Positions 1 through 8,112 of a stretch of DNA of 64,000 nt are shown here, piece after piece. Numbering within the stretch: position 1 is the stretch's first letter; the number at the start of each line of letters is the position of its first letter. The DNA comes from Paenibacillus sp. (GTDB lineage Bacteria; Bacillota; Bacilli; Paenibacillales; YIM-B00363): assembly GCF_031177825.1 (NCBI RefSeq), contig NZ_JAPSKE010000015.1:62001-126000 (forward strand), read 5' to 3'. Under the pieces are notes generated by a model. The model worked only from the letters and a program-made list of their open reading frames with translations, made no database searches and was not told the DNA's origin. The position numbers and the translations under genes were made by a program.

Positions 1-1268
1 ATCGCCTGCTGCGGATCCTTCTCGCCGAGCAGCGCGCTGCTGAGCTCGCCCCAGATCGGCTCGGAGATCGTCGGCCAATTGAGCACGTTCGGCGCGAACT
101 GCACGTGCGGGAAGCTCTCTGCGATCGCGCTGTTCGGCAGCGCCTTGAACTCCGCGCTTTCGAGCATCGGCTTCGACGCGAGCGCCTGGCCCGACTTCGC
201 CCACTCGATCGAATTCGACGCCACGTACTTGAGGAAGTCGCCGACCGCATCGATCGTCGCATCGTCCGTCAGGCTCGCCGGGATGACGAAGTTATGCGAG
301 CCGCCGAAGACGGCTTGCTTCGCCTTGCCGAGCTGCGGCATCGGCGCGAGGCCGTAGTTGATGCCGGCTTCGTCGAACTGCCCCTTCATCCACGGGCCGT
401 TGAATTGTATCGCGTTCTTGCCCTGAAGGAACAACGTGTTTTCGCCGTCCTGCTGCACGTTGCCCGGGGAGATGCCGCGGTCGACGAGGCTGCGCATCCA
501 CTTGACCATCTCGACCGCTTCCGGCGAGTTGTACGCGACGTCGCTGCCGTTCCACAGCTCGCCGCCGTTTTGCCAGACGAGCGTCGGGAAGATGAACTGC
601 TGCGGCCAGAGCGTCGGCAGCACGTACCCGTAGACCCCGGCGTTCGCGTCCGTCAGCTTCGTCACCGCCGCTTCGAACTCTTCCATGTTCGTCGGGGGAG
701 CGGCGATGCCGGCCTTTTCGAACAGGTCCTTGTTGTAGTACATGACCAGAGGGTGAATGTCGAGCGGGATGCCGTACCATTTGCCGTCGATCGTCGAGTA
801 TTCGACCGGCGCTTCGACGTAGTCCGCTTTGTCGATGCCCGCGGCGTCGGCCAGCGGCTCCATCGGTGCGAGCTGCCCCTTGCTGACGTAGGTCGGGATT
901 TGGTCCACGTGCATGATCATCAGATCGGGTCGTTCGCTCTCCGTGCTGAGCGCCACGTCGAGCTGCTTGTAATATTCGCCGTTCGGCTGGATGACGAACT
1001 TGACCTTCACGCCGTCCTGCGACGCGTTGTATTTGTCCACCATCTCCTGCATGAACGGACCGTCCGCGCCCGAGAACGGCGACCAGAACAGCACCTCCGT
1101 CGTGCCGCCGCCCCCGCCGCCTGTACTGCCGCCGGACGTGGACGTGCCGCCTCCGGATTCCCCGCCGCTGCCGCCCGTACCGCCTCCTCCGCCGCCGGAG
1201 CAGGCCGAGACGGCCATTGCTCCGGCGATCAGCAGCGCCGTTAGACCGAACTTTCGTTTGTCGTTCAT
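1..1268 (-). CDS. ABC sugar transporter solute-binding lipoprotein (3' end off window)
   Basis: Extracellular solute-binding protein of the MalE/UgpB type, a membrane-anchored lipoprotein that would deliver a sugar or oligosaccharide to an ABC importer. The ATG at 1268 follows AGGGGGAAACAGGAA. A signal peptide ends in the lipobox VSAC (Cys about residue 23), followed by an unusual Gly/Ser/Thr-rich linker of about 35 residues and then the periplasmic-binding fold (TEVLFWSPFSG, ... MYYNKDLFEKAGI ... IQFNGPWMKGQF). About 422 codons are visible and the C-terminus lies beyond the left edge. Partner permeases are not in the window; they would lie downstream, to the left. A cre/LacI-operator-like sequence lies just upstream at 1294-1307. 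The family call is solid; the substrate is unknown. Confidence 0.9.
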   Translation of the reverse strand, partial: MNDKRKFGLTALLIAGAMAVSACSGGGGGGTGGSGGESGGGTSTSGGSTGGGGGGTTEVLFWSPFSGADGPFMQEMVDKYNASQDGVKVKFVIQPNGEYYKQLDVALSTESERPDLMIMHVDQIPTYVSKGQLAPMEPLADAAGIDKADYVEAPVEYSTIDGKWYGIPLDIHPLVMYYNKDLFEKAGIAAPPTNMEEFEAAVTKLTDANAGVYGYVLPTLWPQQFIFPTLVWQNGGELWNGSDVAYNSPEAVEMVKWMRSLVDRGISPGNVQQDGENTLFLQGKNAIQFNGPWMKGQFDEAGINYGLAPMPQLGKAKQAVFGGSHNFVIPASLTDDATIDAVGDFLKYVASNSIEWAKSGQALASKPMLESAEFKALPNSAIAESFPHVQFAPNVLNWPTISEPIWGELSSALLGEKDPQQA

Positions 1269-1293
1269 TTCCTGTTTCCCCCTTGAATCGAAT

Positions 1294-1307
1294 GCAAAAC
1301 GCTTTCT
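1294..1307 (-). promoter_or_regulatory. cre- or LacI-operator-like site upstream of the binding-protein gene
   Basis: The + strand reads GCAAAACGCTTTCT, matching 12 of 14 positions of the CcpA cre consensus TGWAARCGYTWNCW. The half-palindromic core AAACGCTTT is also typical of LacI-family operators. It lies 26 bp upstream of the start codon of the lipoprotein gene, so a bound repressor could block transcription. Assignment to CcpA rather than a local LacI protein is a guess. Confidence 0.4.
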
Positions 1308-1387
1308 TGCCTCTCATGTTACCGGGCGGACGAGGGCGGAAGAATGGCGTTTTTTTGGGGGGACCGGACATTTTTTTAGGAAATTCC

Positions 1388-4300
1388 TTACCTGCCGCTG
1401 CGGTCGCCGGGCCGGCCGGGATTGTGCCCCGGCTTCGGACTCGCATTCGGATTTTGAGAAGCTCGCTCCACCTTAAATTTCCAAATCTGCGAAAACGACT
1501 TCGCGCCGTATTCGTCTTCGGCGATCGCGTACCATTCATAAACGCCGGAAGCTAAGCCCTTCCAAAGAACCGACGCCTTCGCGCCGCTCTTCTTGCCGGT
1601 CTCCTCGCCGATTTTCTGATCCGTATATACGTTCACGGCGAAGTAATCGGTCGCGACCCGCTTCGTTTTCGGCTGCAAATCCAAATCGAGCGAAAACTCG
1701 TCTTTATTCGGGTACTGCTCGGGATCGTAAAAATTATAATCGTCGAGATAAGGCGAATACGTCTTGATGTGCAGCTTGTTGTTGTCGATGTCGAACTGCA
1801 TGAGCCGGATGTAGCCTTGCCCGCCTTCCGGACCGCCTTGATAATCCGCTAGCATCTGGTACACGTTGCGGTCCGGCGTGCCGTCCCCGTCGTCGTCGAT
1901 CGCGTCGACGAGCAATTCGGCGTCGTGATAATGCCCGGACAGCACTGCGACCACGTTGCGGTTCGGCACGACGACCTGCTCGTGAATTTTGTCCGCGATC
2001 GGCGCGCGGTTCCCCGATACGAGCAAATATTCATGGAAGTTCAGCACGGCCATCCGATCCGGGTATTGCTTCAACACTTGGTCCATCCACGCGATTTCCT
2101 CGTCGCCGATGCCCCAGCCCATGTATACGAAAATGTAGTCGTTCCCATGGGAAGAAACCAAGTCGTAATGGCCCCGGTTGTTGTCGTAAGAGCCTCCGAA
2201 CGTATCCTGCGACTTGAACCGGTCTTCCCCGAAATACGTCCAATACTGGTCGTACGCGGCCTGCTTGCCGGCCACGTCGTGGTTGCCCGCCAACACGCCG
2301 TACGGAATGTTCGCGTCCTCCAACACCTTCATGTTGTCCGAAGCGACGGCCCACTGGTACGGCTTGTCGGCTTCGTCGACCAAATCGCCCGTATGCGTCA
2401 CGTATTTAATTTTCATCGTTTCTTTGTTATCGGCGATCCAATCGACGATGTCTTCGTAAATATGAGGATAGCTTTCCGAGTAATATTGCGTGTCGGACAT
2501 CCACACGAACGAATAATCGTAGTCGTCCGGCGTCGGCGGAATTTCGTCCTGCACCATCAGCTTGACCTTGCGTTCCGCCGCGTAGTCCCCCGCCTTCACC
2601 TCGGCGGTCAGCTCGAAATCGGCCGTCCCCGCGACTTGCGAATCCAGCGCGTCCCAAATTTGCTCGGCGGGATCCCAAGCGTACAGCGTCACCTTGCGCC
2701 CTTCGAGCGAGTTGCCCTTCCACTCGACGCGAACCGAATCCGTGCCTTTCACGGACGGGTCCAACGTCACCTCGAAGCGCTGGTACGGGAACTTGTCGAC
2801 GGCGTCGGTAATCAAGTATTCGCCGTCGGACGCAGCGATCTTCGCGTAGTCGTCGTCGCCGAACGCCTGCTCTCCGGCCGGAGCGGCGTCTCTCGGAGGC
2901 TCCCGATCCACCGCGTTGAAGAAGCCGGTGAAATACTCCCGCACGCCCGCAAAATATGTAAACCCTCTCCAGAACGATACGTTCATCTTGTCTTCCGTCG
3001 GATCGACGACCTTCACGCTCAACTGCGCGTTCGGCGAACGCACGGTTTCTCCATCGGTCGGACGGTCTACCGCGGGCGGCGCCGGCGTTTCTTCCGGTAC
3101 CGAGAACGCGACTTCCTTCACGGCTTCGTTCCCGACCTTATCGCTAGCCGCGACGCGAAGCGTATGCTCTCCCGCGTTCAGCTTCCAGGATGCCGTCGCA
3201 TAGGGAAGCGCGATCGGCTCGCCGTCCAGAGACGCCTCGAACGATTCGACCCCCGCGAGGGCGTCGGTCACGTTCGCCTCGATCGTGAACGCCCCGCGGT
3301 ACGTCTTCCCGTCTTCGATGGACGGCTCGATGACCGGAGCGGTATTGTCTACGACGACGTCGGACGCCGCGGAGCCGTATGCCGGATGGCTGACCGTTAC
3401 GGTATGCGCCCCGTCGGAAACGGCCGTCGTATCCCATGCATACGCCTTGGAAGTCAGCTTCTCGAAGGGAATATCAAACTGGAAGTCGACGACCGGATGC
3501 TTGCCGGCGCTGTCTCCCATCTTGATCGCCAGATCCCGGGTCGAAAATTCAGGACGCGCGTCGTACAGCTCGGTGCCGTCGGCCAACACAAGGCGCACGT
3601 TGCGAACGTCGAAGTCGTCCTTGTTTTCCTCGACGCGATCGTCGAACGGAGACGCCTTGGATCCGGCCCGGATCGAAATCGTATTGACCCCGCCCTGCAG
3701 GCGGTCCGCGTCGATCGGGACGGTCAGCGTCGTCCACGAGTTGATCGTATCGTCGAAAATGCGCAAGATGTCTTGGCCCATCACGACGCCGTTTTTAAAG
3801 TAGAAGTTCACGCCCGTCGTTTCGTACGCGAAGTACGCGTCGTTTTCCAGCGCTTCGTACGCACCTGAGGATATGTCCGTCCCGTCGATCGCAAGCGAAA
3901 GTTCTCCGGCCGGCGCATGCTCCCCCGTTCCCTTAACGATCCGGGATCCCGACAGCACGTCGCCGTCCTTCACATTCAGCCGTAGGTCGGACGTATCGCG
4001 GCCGCCTTCGATGCGGACCCGGAACGTCTCGCTCGTCCGCTCGTTGATGCCGTCGGAAAACTCGAAGTAGTAATCGATATATTCGCGGCCGATCATCTCC
4101 GGCGAATAGATCAAATGATGATACATCGAATCGTTGAAATCTTCCTTCAAGTAGCGCTTCGTATATTCCGTCTGTTGGTTCGTCTTGTAATACAGCGCTA
4201 CGGTTCTCACGAGACGATCGTCGCGAATGTCCGCGATCAAGTCCAGGTTCTCGGATTGATCGATCGCCGCGACCCCCGTCTCGTTCGCGAACGTAGGCGG

Positions 4301-6709
4301 CGTCGCGTCGGCCGGCAGCGATGCCGGTACGGCCGGCACTTGCGCTTCGTCGACGCGGCCCGGCGTTGCGGGGAGCAAGCCGGCGCTATGTTTGACCATC
4401 GTCGTGCCGCCATCCAGCGGGTATTTGTAGAAAATGCCTAGATTCGCCTTCGTCTCCTCATCCGTGTCGTAATACGCCGCGGACAGCTCGAAGCGGGTAT
4501 TCGTCGCGACGACGACGCCGCGCTTGCCGCCGTTCGCCATGCCGCCGGAGTACATGCGGAAGAGGGATTCGTTTTCGACCAAATTCGTCTGATAGTTCTT
4601 ATTGAAGTCCGCCGCCGTCAGATGTCCGTTCGCCGCGTTGATCACCCAGAACACGAACGTGCCGCGGGCCGGGATGATCATGTCCTCCCGGTCGGTCGGC
4701 CAGACGACGTCCGCGTCGGGACCGGAATCGGTGTAACGGTACAAAATCTTGTAATCCTTCAGATTGATCGGATTGTCGGTATTGTTGTAGATTTCTATAA
4801 ACTCGTACCCGTCGGCGCCGCCCACGTTCGTCGAGTCCGGTACGAGCTCGGTCACGAGCAGCGGCGCGATGCGGTCATAATCGAAGTCGCTCGGCTGAAT
4901 GAGCACGGTGTAGATGTCCGTCTTCACCGTGGACTTGCTGTCGGACGCCTCGATGTAATACTGGACGGACGCTTCGGACAGCGCGGACACGGGGATGGAT
5001 GCCGTATATGCGTCGCCCGTTCCTTTCGTCATCGCGACGGACTGGAACTCGGCCGCCGAAGCTCTTTTGAAGTACAGCTTGGCCGAGACGTTATCGTTAC
5101 CCGCGGCTTGCTCCTCGTTCGCGATCTCGGCCGAAATCGAAATCGCTTGATCCGACTTCCCTTCGGTCGCCGGCGTATGGGTAATGACCGGCGCATGATT
5201 CACCGGGGTCGGCTGTCCGGACGTCCGAACCGGCACTTGCGAGTCGAGGACCGTCCCCGGCGTCGCCGCTTCCGTCCCTGCGCTGTACTTCACCATCCGG
5301 TTCGTCGCGTCGACCGGATACCGGTAGAAGATTCCTTTGTTCGGCTGCGTTTCCAGGTCGTTGTCATAGGACGCTTCGGACAGCTCGGTCCCGTCCTTGG
5401 CGGCGAAGACGATCTTCCGTTGTCCGCCGTTCGCCATGCCGCCTCCGCCCTGAACGCGGATGAGGTCGACGTTCTCCCGCAGCGACGTCCCGTAGTTCGC
5501 GTTGAACTGTTCGATCGTCGCCGTTTGGTTTTGTTCGTTCAGCACCCACAGGACCATCGTCCGCTTGGAGGGAAGGGGAATTTCGGCAAGCGGGGTCTCC
5601 CACGTCCACTCCGTCTCCGACGGCGAATTCGTAAAACGATATAAGATCTTATAATCTCTTACATCCATCGTTTCATCCGTATTATTATAGATTTCAATAA
5701 ATTCATACCCGTCCGCCCCGTTGATATTCGCCGAATCCGGCACCAGCTCGGTGATCAACACCTCGGGGAGGAGGCCATAATCGAAGGCTTCGGTTTGCAC
5801 CACGACCTGGTACACCGGAGTCGTCTCTACGAGCGAGCCGTTCCGGGCTTCGATATAGTATTGATGCCGCTCCTCCGCGAGGGCTATGCTCGGGATGAAG
5901 GCGGTATATGCGTTCCCGCCGCTCGACGCAGGCGACATCGGAAGCGCCTGGAACGCGTCGTCCGACGCCGTCTTATGGTACACGGCGGCCGTTACCGCGT
6001 TCGCGTACACGGATGCCGTTACGCTCGTCGAAATCGATGCGGCGAGCGCGAGGCCGTCCTCCGCCCTGGCTTCTGCCGCGGGCGCATGCGCGATGACCGG
6101 CAGTCCGGCGAGCGGCTGCTTCGGATCGACGGAGCCCGGCGTCGGGCTCGCTTTGACGGCTTGCTTCAGCGTCGGGACGCCGGCTTCGGGCAGCCGGAAA
6201 TGAACGCCCAACCCTTCGCCGATGTCCTCGGCCAAATACGAGGAAGACGAAATTTCTTCGCCGGCGCCGTTCCGCACGATGATGCCCCGCTCGGCGGAAT
6301 TGGAGAAGCCGTCGAACCCGCTCACTTCGACGACGTCGGCGGCGGACAAGCCGACCCCGTAAGCCGCGTTGAACGCATCCAGCGTATTGCCGCCGTTGTT
6401 ATACCAAAACACGAGCGTATCCCGCGGCTCCACGGTTTTATTTTCGAACGTCAACATCTTGTTGGAGGCCGGGTTCGGATATCGATAAATAAACTGATAA
6501 TCGCTAAGGGAAATCGGTCGATCCGTATTGTTGTACACCTCGAAAAATTCGAAGTTATCCGCCCCGCTTACGTTCGGATGAATTTCCGTCACGAACAGCT
6601 CGGGCTCGGCCGCCGCGGCGACCGCGGGGACGTCGCCCCGCGCCGGAGCGACCGTTCCGCATAAGACGACGGCTGCGAGCGTCGCTGAGATCCATTTTCG
6701 AAATCTCAT
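1388..6709 (-). CDS. Secreted multi-domain lamin-tail (LTD) calcineurin-like phosphoesterase
   Basis: A 1773-residue exported protein. A Sec signal peptide (MRFRKWISATLAAVVL..., cleavage near residue 25-37) precedes three lamin-tail domains at about residues 35-165, 315-460 and 615-760. Each starts with a (V/L)xTEhxP motif and contains EFxExYNNTD. Between them lie Ig/FN3-like segments ending in YYIEA(R/S). Further beta-sandwich repeats cover about 800-1380. The C-terminal calcineurin-like phosphoesterase (about 1400-1680) shows SDTQYY, GDLVD, GNHD and SGHYHDAE, i.e. the metal-binding set, and a Ca-loop-like DDDGDGTPD after the last motif. The tail is Pro/Gly-rich with no LPXTG motif. The start is supported by GAGGAG about 9 nt upstream. 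It follows the HupE-like gene by 16 bp. Such proteins act outside the cell on phosphoesters such as DNA, nucleotides or teichoic acid; the substrate here is unknown. Confidence 0.85.
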   Translation of the reverse strand: MRFRKWISATLAAVVLCGTVAPARGDVPAVAAAAEPELFVTEIHPNVSGADNFEFFEVYNNTDRPISLSDYQFIYRYPNPASNKMLTFENKTVEPRDTLVFWYNNGGNTLDAFNAAYGVGLSAADVVEVSGFDGFSNSAERGIIVRNGAGEEISSSSYLAEDIGEGLGVHFRLPEAGVPTLKQAVKASPTPGSVDPKQPLAGLPVIAHAPAAEARAEDGLALAASISTSVTASVYANAVTAAVYHKTASDDAFQALPMSPASSGGNAYTAFIPSIALAEERHQYYIEARNGSLVETTPVYQVVVQTEAFDYGLLPEVLITELVPDSANINGADGYEFIEIYNNTDETMDVRDYKILYRFTNSPSETEWTWETPLAEIPLPSKRTMVLWVLNEQNQTATIEQFNANYGTSLRENVDLIRVQGGGGMANGGQRKIVFAAKDGTELSEASYDNDLETQPNKGIFYRYPVDATNRMVKYSAGTEAATPGTVLDSQVPVRTSGQPTPVNHAPVITHTPATEGKSDQAISISAEIANEEQAAGNDNVSAKLYFKRASAAEFQSVAMTKGTGDAYTASIPVSALSEASVQYYIEASDSKSTVKTDIYTVLIQPSDFDYDRIAPLLVTELVPDSTNVGGADGYEFIEIYNNTDNPINLKDYKILYRYTDSGPDADVVWPTDREDMIIPARGTFVFWVINAANGHLTAADFNKNYQTNLVENESLFRMYSGGMANGGKRGVVVATNTRFELSAAYYDTDEETKANLGIFYKYPLDGGTTMVKHSAGLLPATPGRVDEAQVPAVPASLPADATPPTFANETGVAAIDQSENLDLIADIRDDRLVRTVALYYKTNQQTEYTKRYLKEDFNDSMYHHLIYSPEMIGREYIDYYFEFSDGINERTSETFRVRIEGGRDTSDLRLNVKDGDVLSGSRIVKGTGEHAPAGELSLAIDGTDISSGAYEALENDAYFAYETTGVNFYFKNGVVMGQDILRIFDDTINSWTTLTVPIDADRLQGGVNTISIRAGSKASPFDDRVEENKDDFDVRNVRLVLADGTELYDARPEFSTRDLAIKMGDSAGKHPVVDFQFDIPFEKLTSKAYAWDTTAVSDGAHTVTVSHPAYGSAASDVVVDNTAPVIEPSIEDGKTYRGAFTIEANVTDALAGVESFEASLDGEPIALPYATASWKLNAGEHTLRVAASDKVGNEAVKEVAFSVPEETPAPPAVDRPTDGETVRSPNAQLSVKVVDPTEDKMNVSFWRGFTYFAGVREYFTGFFNAVDREPPRDAAPAGEQAFGDDDYAKIAASDGEYLITDAVDKFPYQRFEVTLDPSVKGTDSVRVEWKGNSLEGRKVTLYAWDPAEQIWDALDSQVAGTADFELTAEVKAGDYAAERKVKLMVQDEIPPTPDDYDYSFVWMSDTQYYSESYPHIYEDIVDWIADNKETMKIKYVTHTGDLVDEADKPYQWAVASDNMKVLEDANIPYGVLAGNHDVAGKQAAYDQYWTYFGEDRFKSQDTFGGSYDNNRGHYDLVSSHGNDYIFVYMGWGIGDEEIAWMDQVLKQYPDRMAVLNFHEYLLVSGNRAPIADKIHEQVVVPNRNVVAVLSGHYHDAELLVDAIDDDGDGTPDRNVYQMLADYQGGPEGGQGYIRLMQFDIDNNKLHIKTYSPYLDDYNFYDPEQYPNKDEFSLDLDLQPKTKRVATDYFAVNVYTDQKIGEETGKKSGAKASVLWKGLASGVYEWYAIAEDEYGAKSFSQIWKFKVERASQNPNASPKPGHNPGRPGDRSGR

Positions 6710-6725
6710 GATTTCCTGCTCCTCT

Positions 6726-7868
6726 CTATCCTATGTTTTCTATGATTCTTTCAATAAACCAATACAGACCGAACGCGCCGACCGCTCCCGAAGCGTACCG
6801 GGGCCAAGCCGTTCGACCGGCGTAACGCCGTGCCGCCCACAATATTGGCAGCGCCGCGGCAACGACGGCGAGCTGCCCGATTTCGACGCCGAGATTGAAG
6901 GAAACTAACGGCAAGGCGATGTTGCCGGATAATGCGCCGTGTAAGATCTCTGCGAAACCGAAGCCGTGAACGAGGCCGAAGAGCGCGGTCACCTGCAGGC
7001 GGCTGCGCGTAGGCTTGTCCCGGAGCAAGTTTTCGGCTGCGACGTACAGGATGCTTAAGGCGATGAGCGGCTCTGCGACGAACGGAGACAGCGACGCCAG
7101 CTCCAGAGCGGATAAGACGAGCGTCACGCTGTGTCCCAGCGTAAACGCCGTAATCGTTGCAGCGAGAGGCTTCCATCCGCGGACGTTCAAGAGCAGCGCC
7201 AGGACGAAGAGCATATGGTCGAGACCGCCCCAAATATGTTCCATTCCCATGCCGACGTAGGTGCCGAGCGCGGCCGTCCAGGATGACGCCGCATGCGTTC
7301 CGTCGGAAGCGGATGCGGACGCGTTCGCCCCTCCGATTTGCAGAATCGTATTGGAGGCGTTGATCACTTGGTCGATCGAATGATCCCCGACCCGAATCGA
7401 AGCGAAGTTCCGGTGGTCGGGATGGGTGTCGAACAGCAGCCCGTATTGGATCATATACCGTTCCACGGGCTCGTCGAACGCGTAGCGGATATCGATTCGG
7501 ATCATTCGCGTCTTCGCCCTCTCCGCGAACGCCGCAACTTCGATTTCCCCCGACCGAAGCGTTCCGTCCCCGGTTACGGCGATACCGTCGCTTACGAGCG
7601 CGCGAGCGGCGCCGATGCCTGCGCGCAACTCCGCGTCCGACAGTTTCCCGTCCCGGTCAGCATCCGTCGCCGGGTTCGCCTCGAGCCAATCGGGCTCCGA
7701 TACGTACAGCCCATACTGGAGCCCCTGTTCCTCGACGACGATGTCCGAAAACGCCGCAGACCCGGCATGCGCCGACGCCGAGCCGCTCGCAAGGGAAGAT
7801 GCGGCGAACCCGACGGCCGCGATGACAAGCCCTATGGTTCTAACGAAGCGATAACCCTCTATCTTGAT
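6726..7868 (-). CDS. HupE/UreJ-type membrane protein with exported EF-hand N-terminal domain; possible ATC start
   Basis: Predicted integral membrane protein of the HupE/UreJ_2 family. Signal peptide (RFVRTIGLVIAAVGFAAS...ASAHA), an extracytoplasmic domain with an EF-hand-like loop DADRDGKLSDAE at about residue 60, then about six membrane segments in the C-terminal half with GMEHIWGGLDHMLF and GLVHGFGFAE, the conserved His-containing motifs of HupE. The family is linked to nickel or cobalt handling in some bacteria, but the metal is unproven here. Start problem: AGGAGG (7877-7882) sits 8 nt before an ATC codon (7868), and no ATG, GTG or TTG occurs in frame between the ribosome site and the signal peptide. 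The only canonical in-frame starts are ATG 8048 and TTG 8054, about 60 codons upstream in AT-rich, non-coding-looking sequence. I chose ATC 7868; an upstream start or a sequence error are alternatives. Confidence 0.75.
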   Translation of the reverse strand: MKIEGYRFVRTIGLVIAAVGFAASSLASGSASAHAGSAAFSDIVVEEQGLQYGLYVSEPDWLEANPATDADRDGKLSDAELRAGIGAARALVSDGIAVTGDGTLRSGEIEVAAFAERAKTRMIRIDIRYAFDEPVERYMIQYGLLFDTHPDHRNFASIRVGDHSIDQVINASNTILQIGGANASASASDGTHAASSWTAALGTYVGMGMEHIWGGLDHMLFVLALLLNVRGWKPLAATITAFTLGHSVTLVLSALELASLSPFVAEPLIALSILYVAAENLLRDKPTRSRLQVTALFGLVHGFGFAEILHGALSGNIALPLVSFNLGVEIGQLAVVAAALPILWAARRYAGRTAWPRYASGAVGAFGLYWFIERIIENIG

Positions 7869-7903
7869 CGGTCCCCCCTCCTCGTATGTTTCAACTTGTC
7901 CAA

Positions 7904-7921
7904 CGTACAGGATCCTTGTAA
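7904..7921. promoter_or_regulatory. Near-palindrome upstream of the HupE-like gene
   Basis: The sequence around GGATCC (7910-7915) has flanking arms TACA and TTGTA, an imperfect inverted repeat about 20 bp before the ribosome binding site of the HupE-like gene. It could be an operator for a metal-responsive or other repressor. There is no direct support beyond symmetry and position. Confidence 0.25.
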
Positions 7922-8061
7922 ACGAGAGATTAATAGGACGTAAAGATGTTATGAAGAAGCATGAAAGGCAAAGAAAGACAAAAAAAGACACCGCCGGGTC
8001 GGCAGGCGCCTTGAAATTGAAACGAGGGGAGAATCGAAAGCTGGACATCCGCAAAATATAG

Positions 8062-8067
8062 TATAAT
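8062..8067 (+). promoter_or_regulatory. Candidate -10 box (TATAAT) of the lytS-lytT promoter
   Basis: TATAAT lies 46 bp upstream of the chosen lytS start. No good -35 is visible at 16-18 bp, so it may be weak or activator dependent. The HupE-like gene is transcribed in the opposite direction from this side. Confidence 0.35.
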
Positions 8068-8112
8068 CAAGTCCCGTAAACTCCACTTTCATCATGACGA
8101 AGGATGTTGGGA

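Noticed and set aside
105-1244. Long + strand open frame opposite the first binding protein
   Set aside because: It is antisense to a clear lipoprotein gene and its translation is Arg-rich with no domain, a normal GC-rich shadow.
1925-3868. Long + strand frame opposite the LTD-phosphoesterase gene
   Set aside because: Arg/His/Val-rich translation without any family features; the minus strand encodes recognisable domains throughout.
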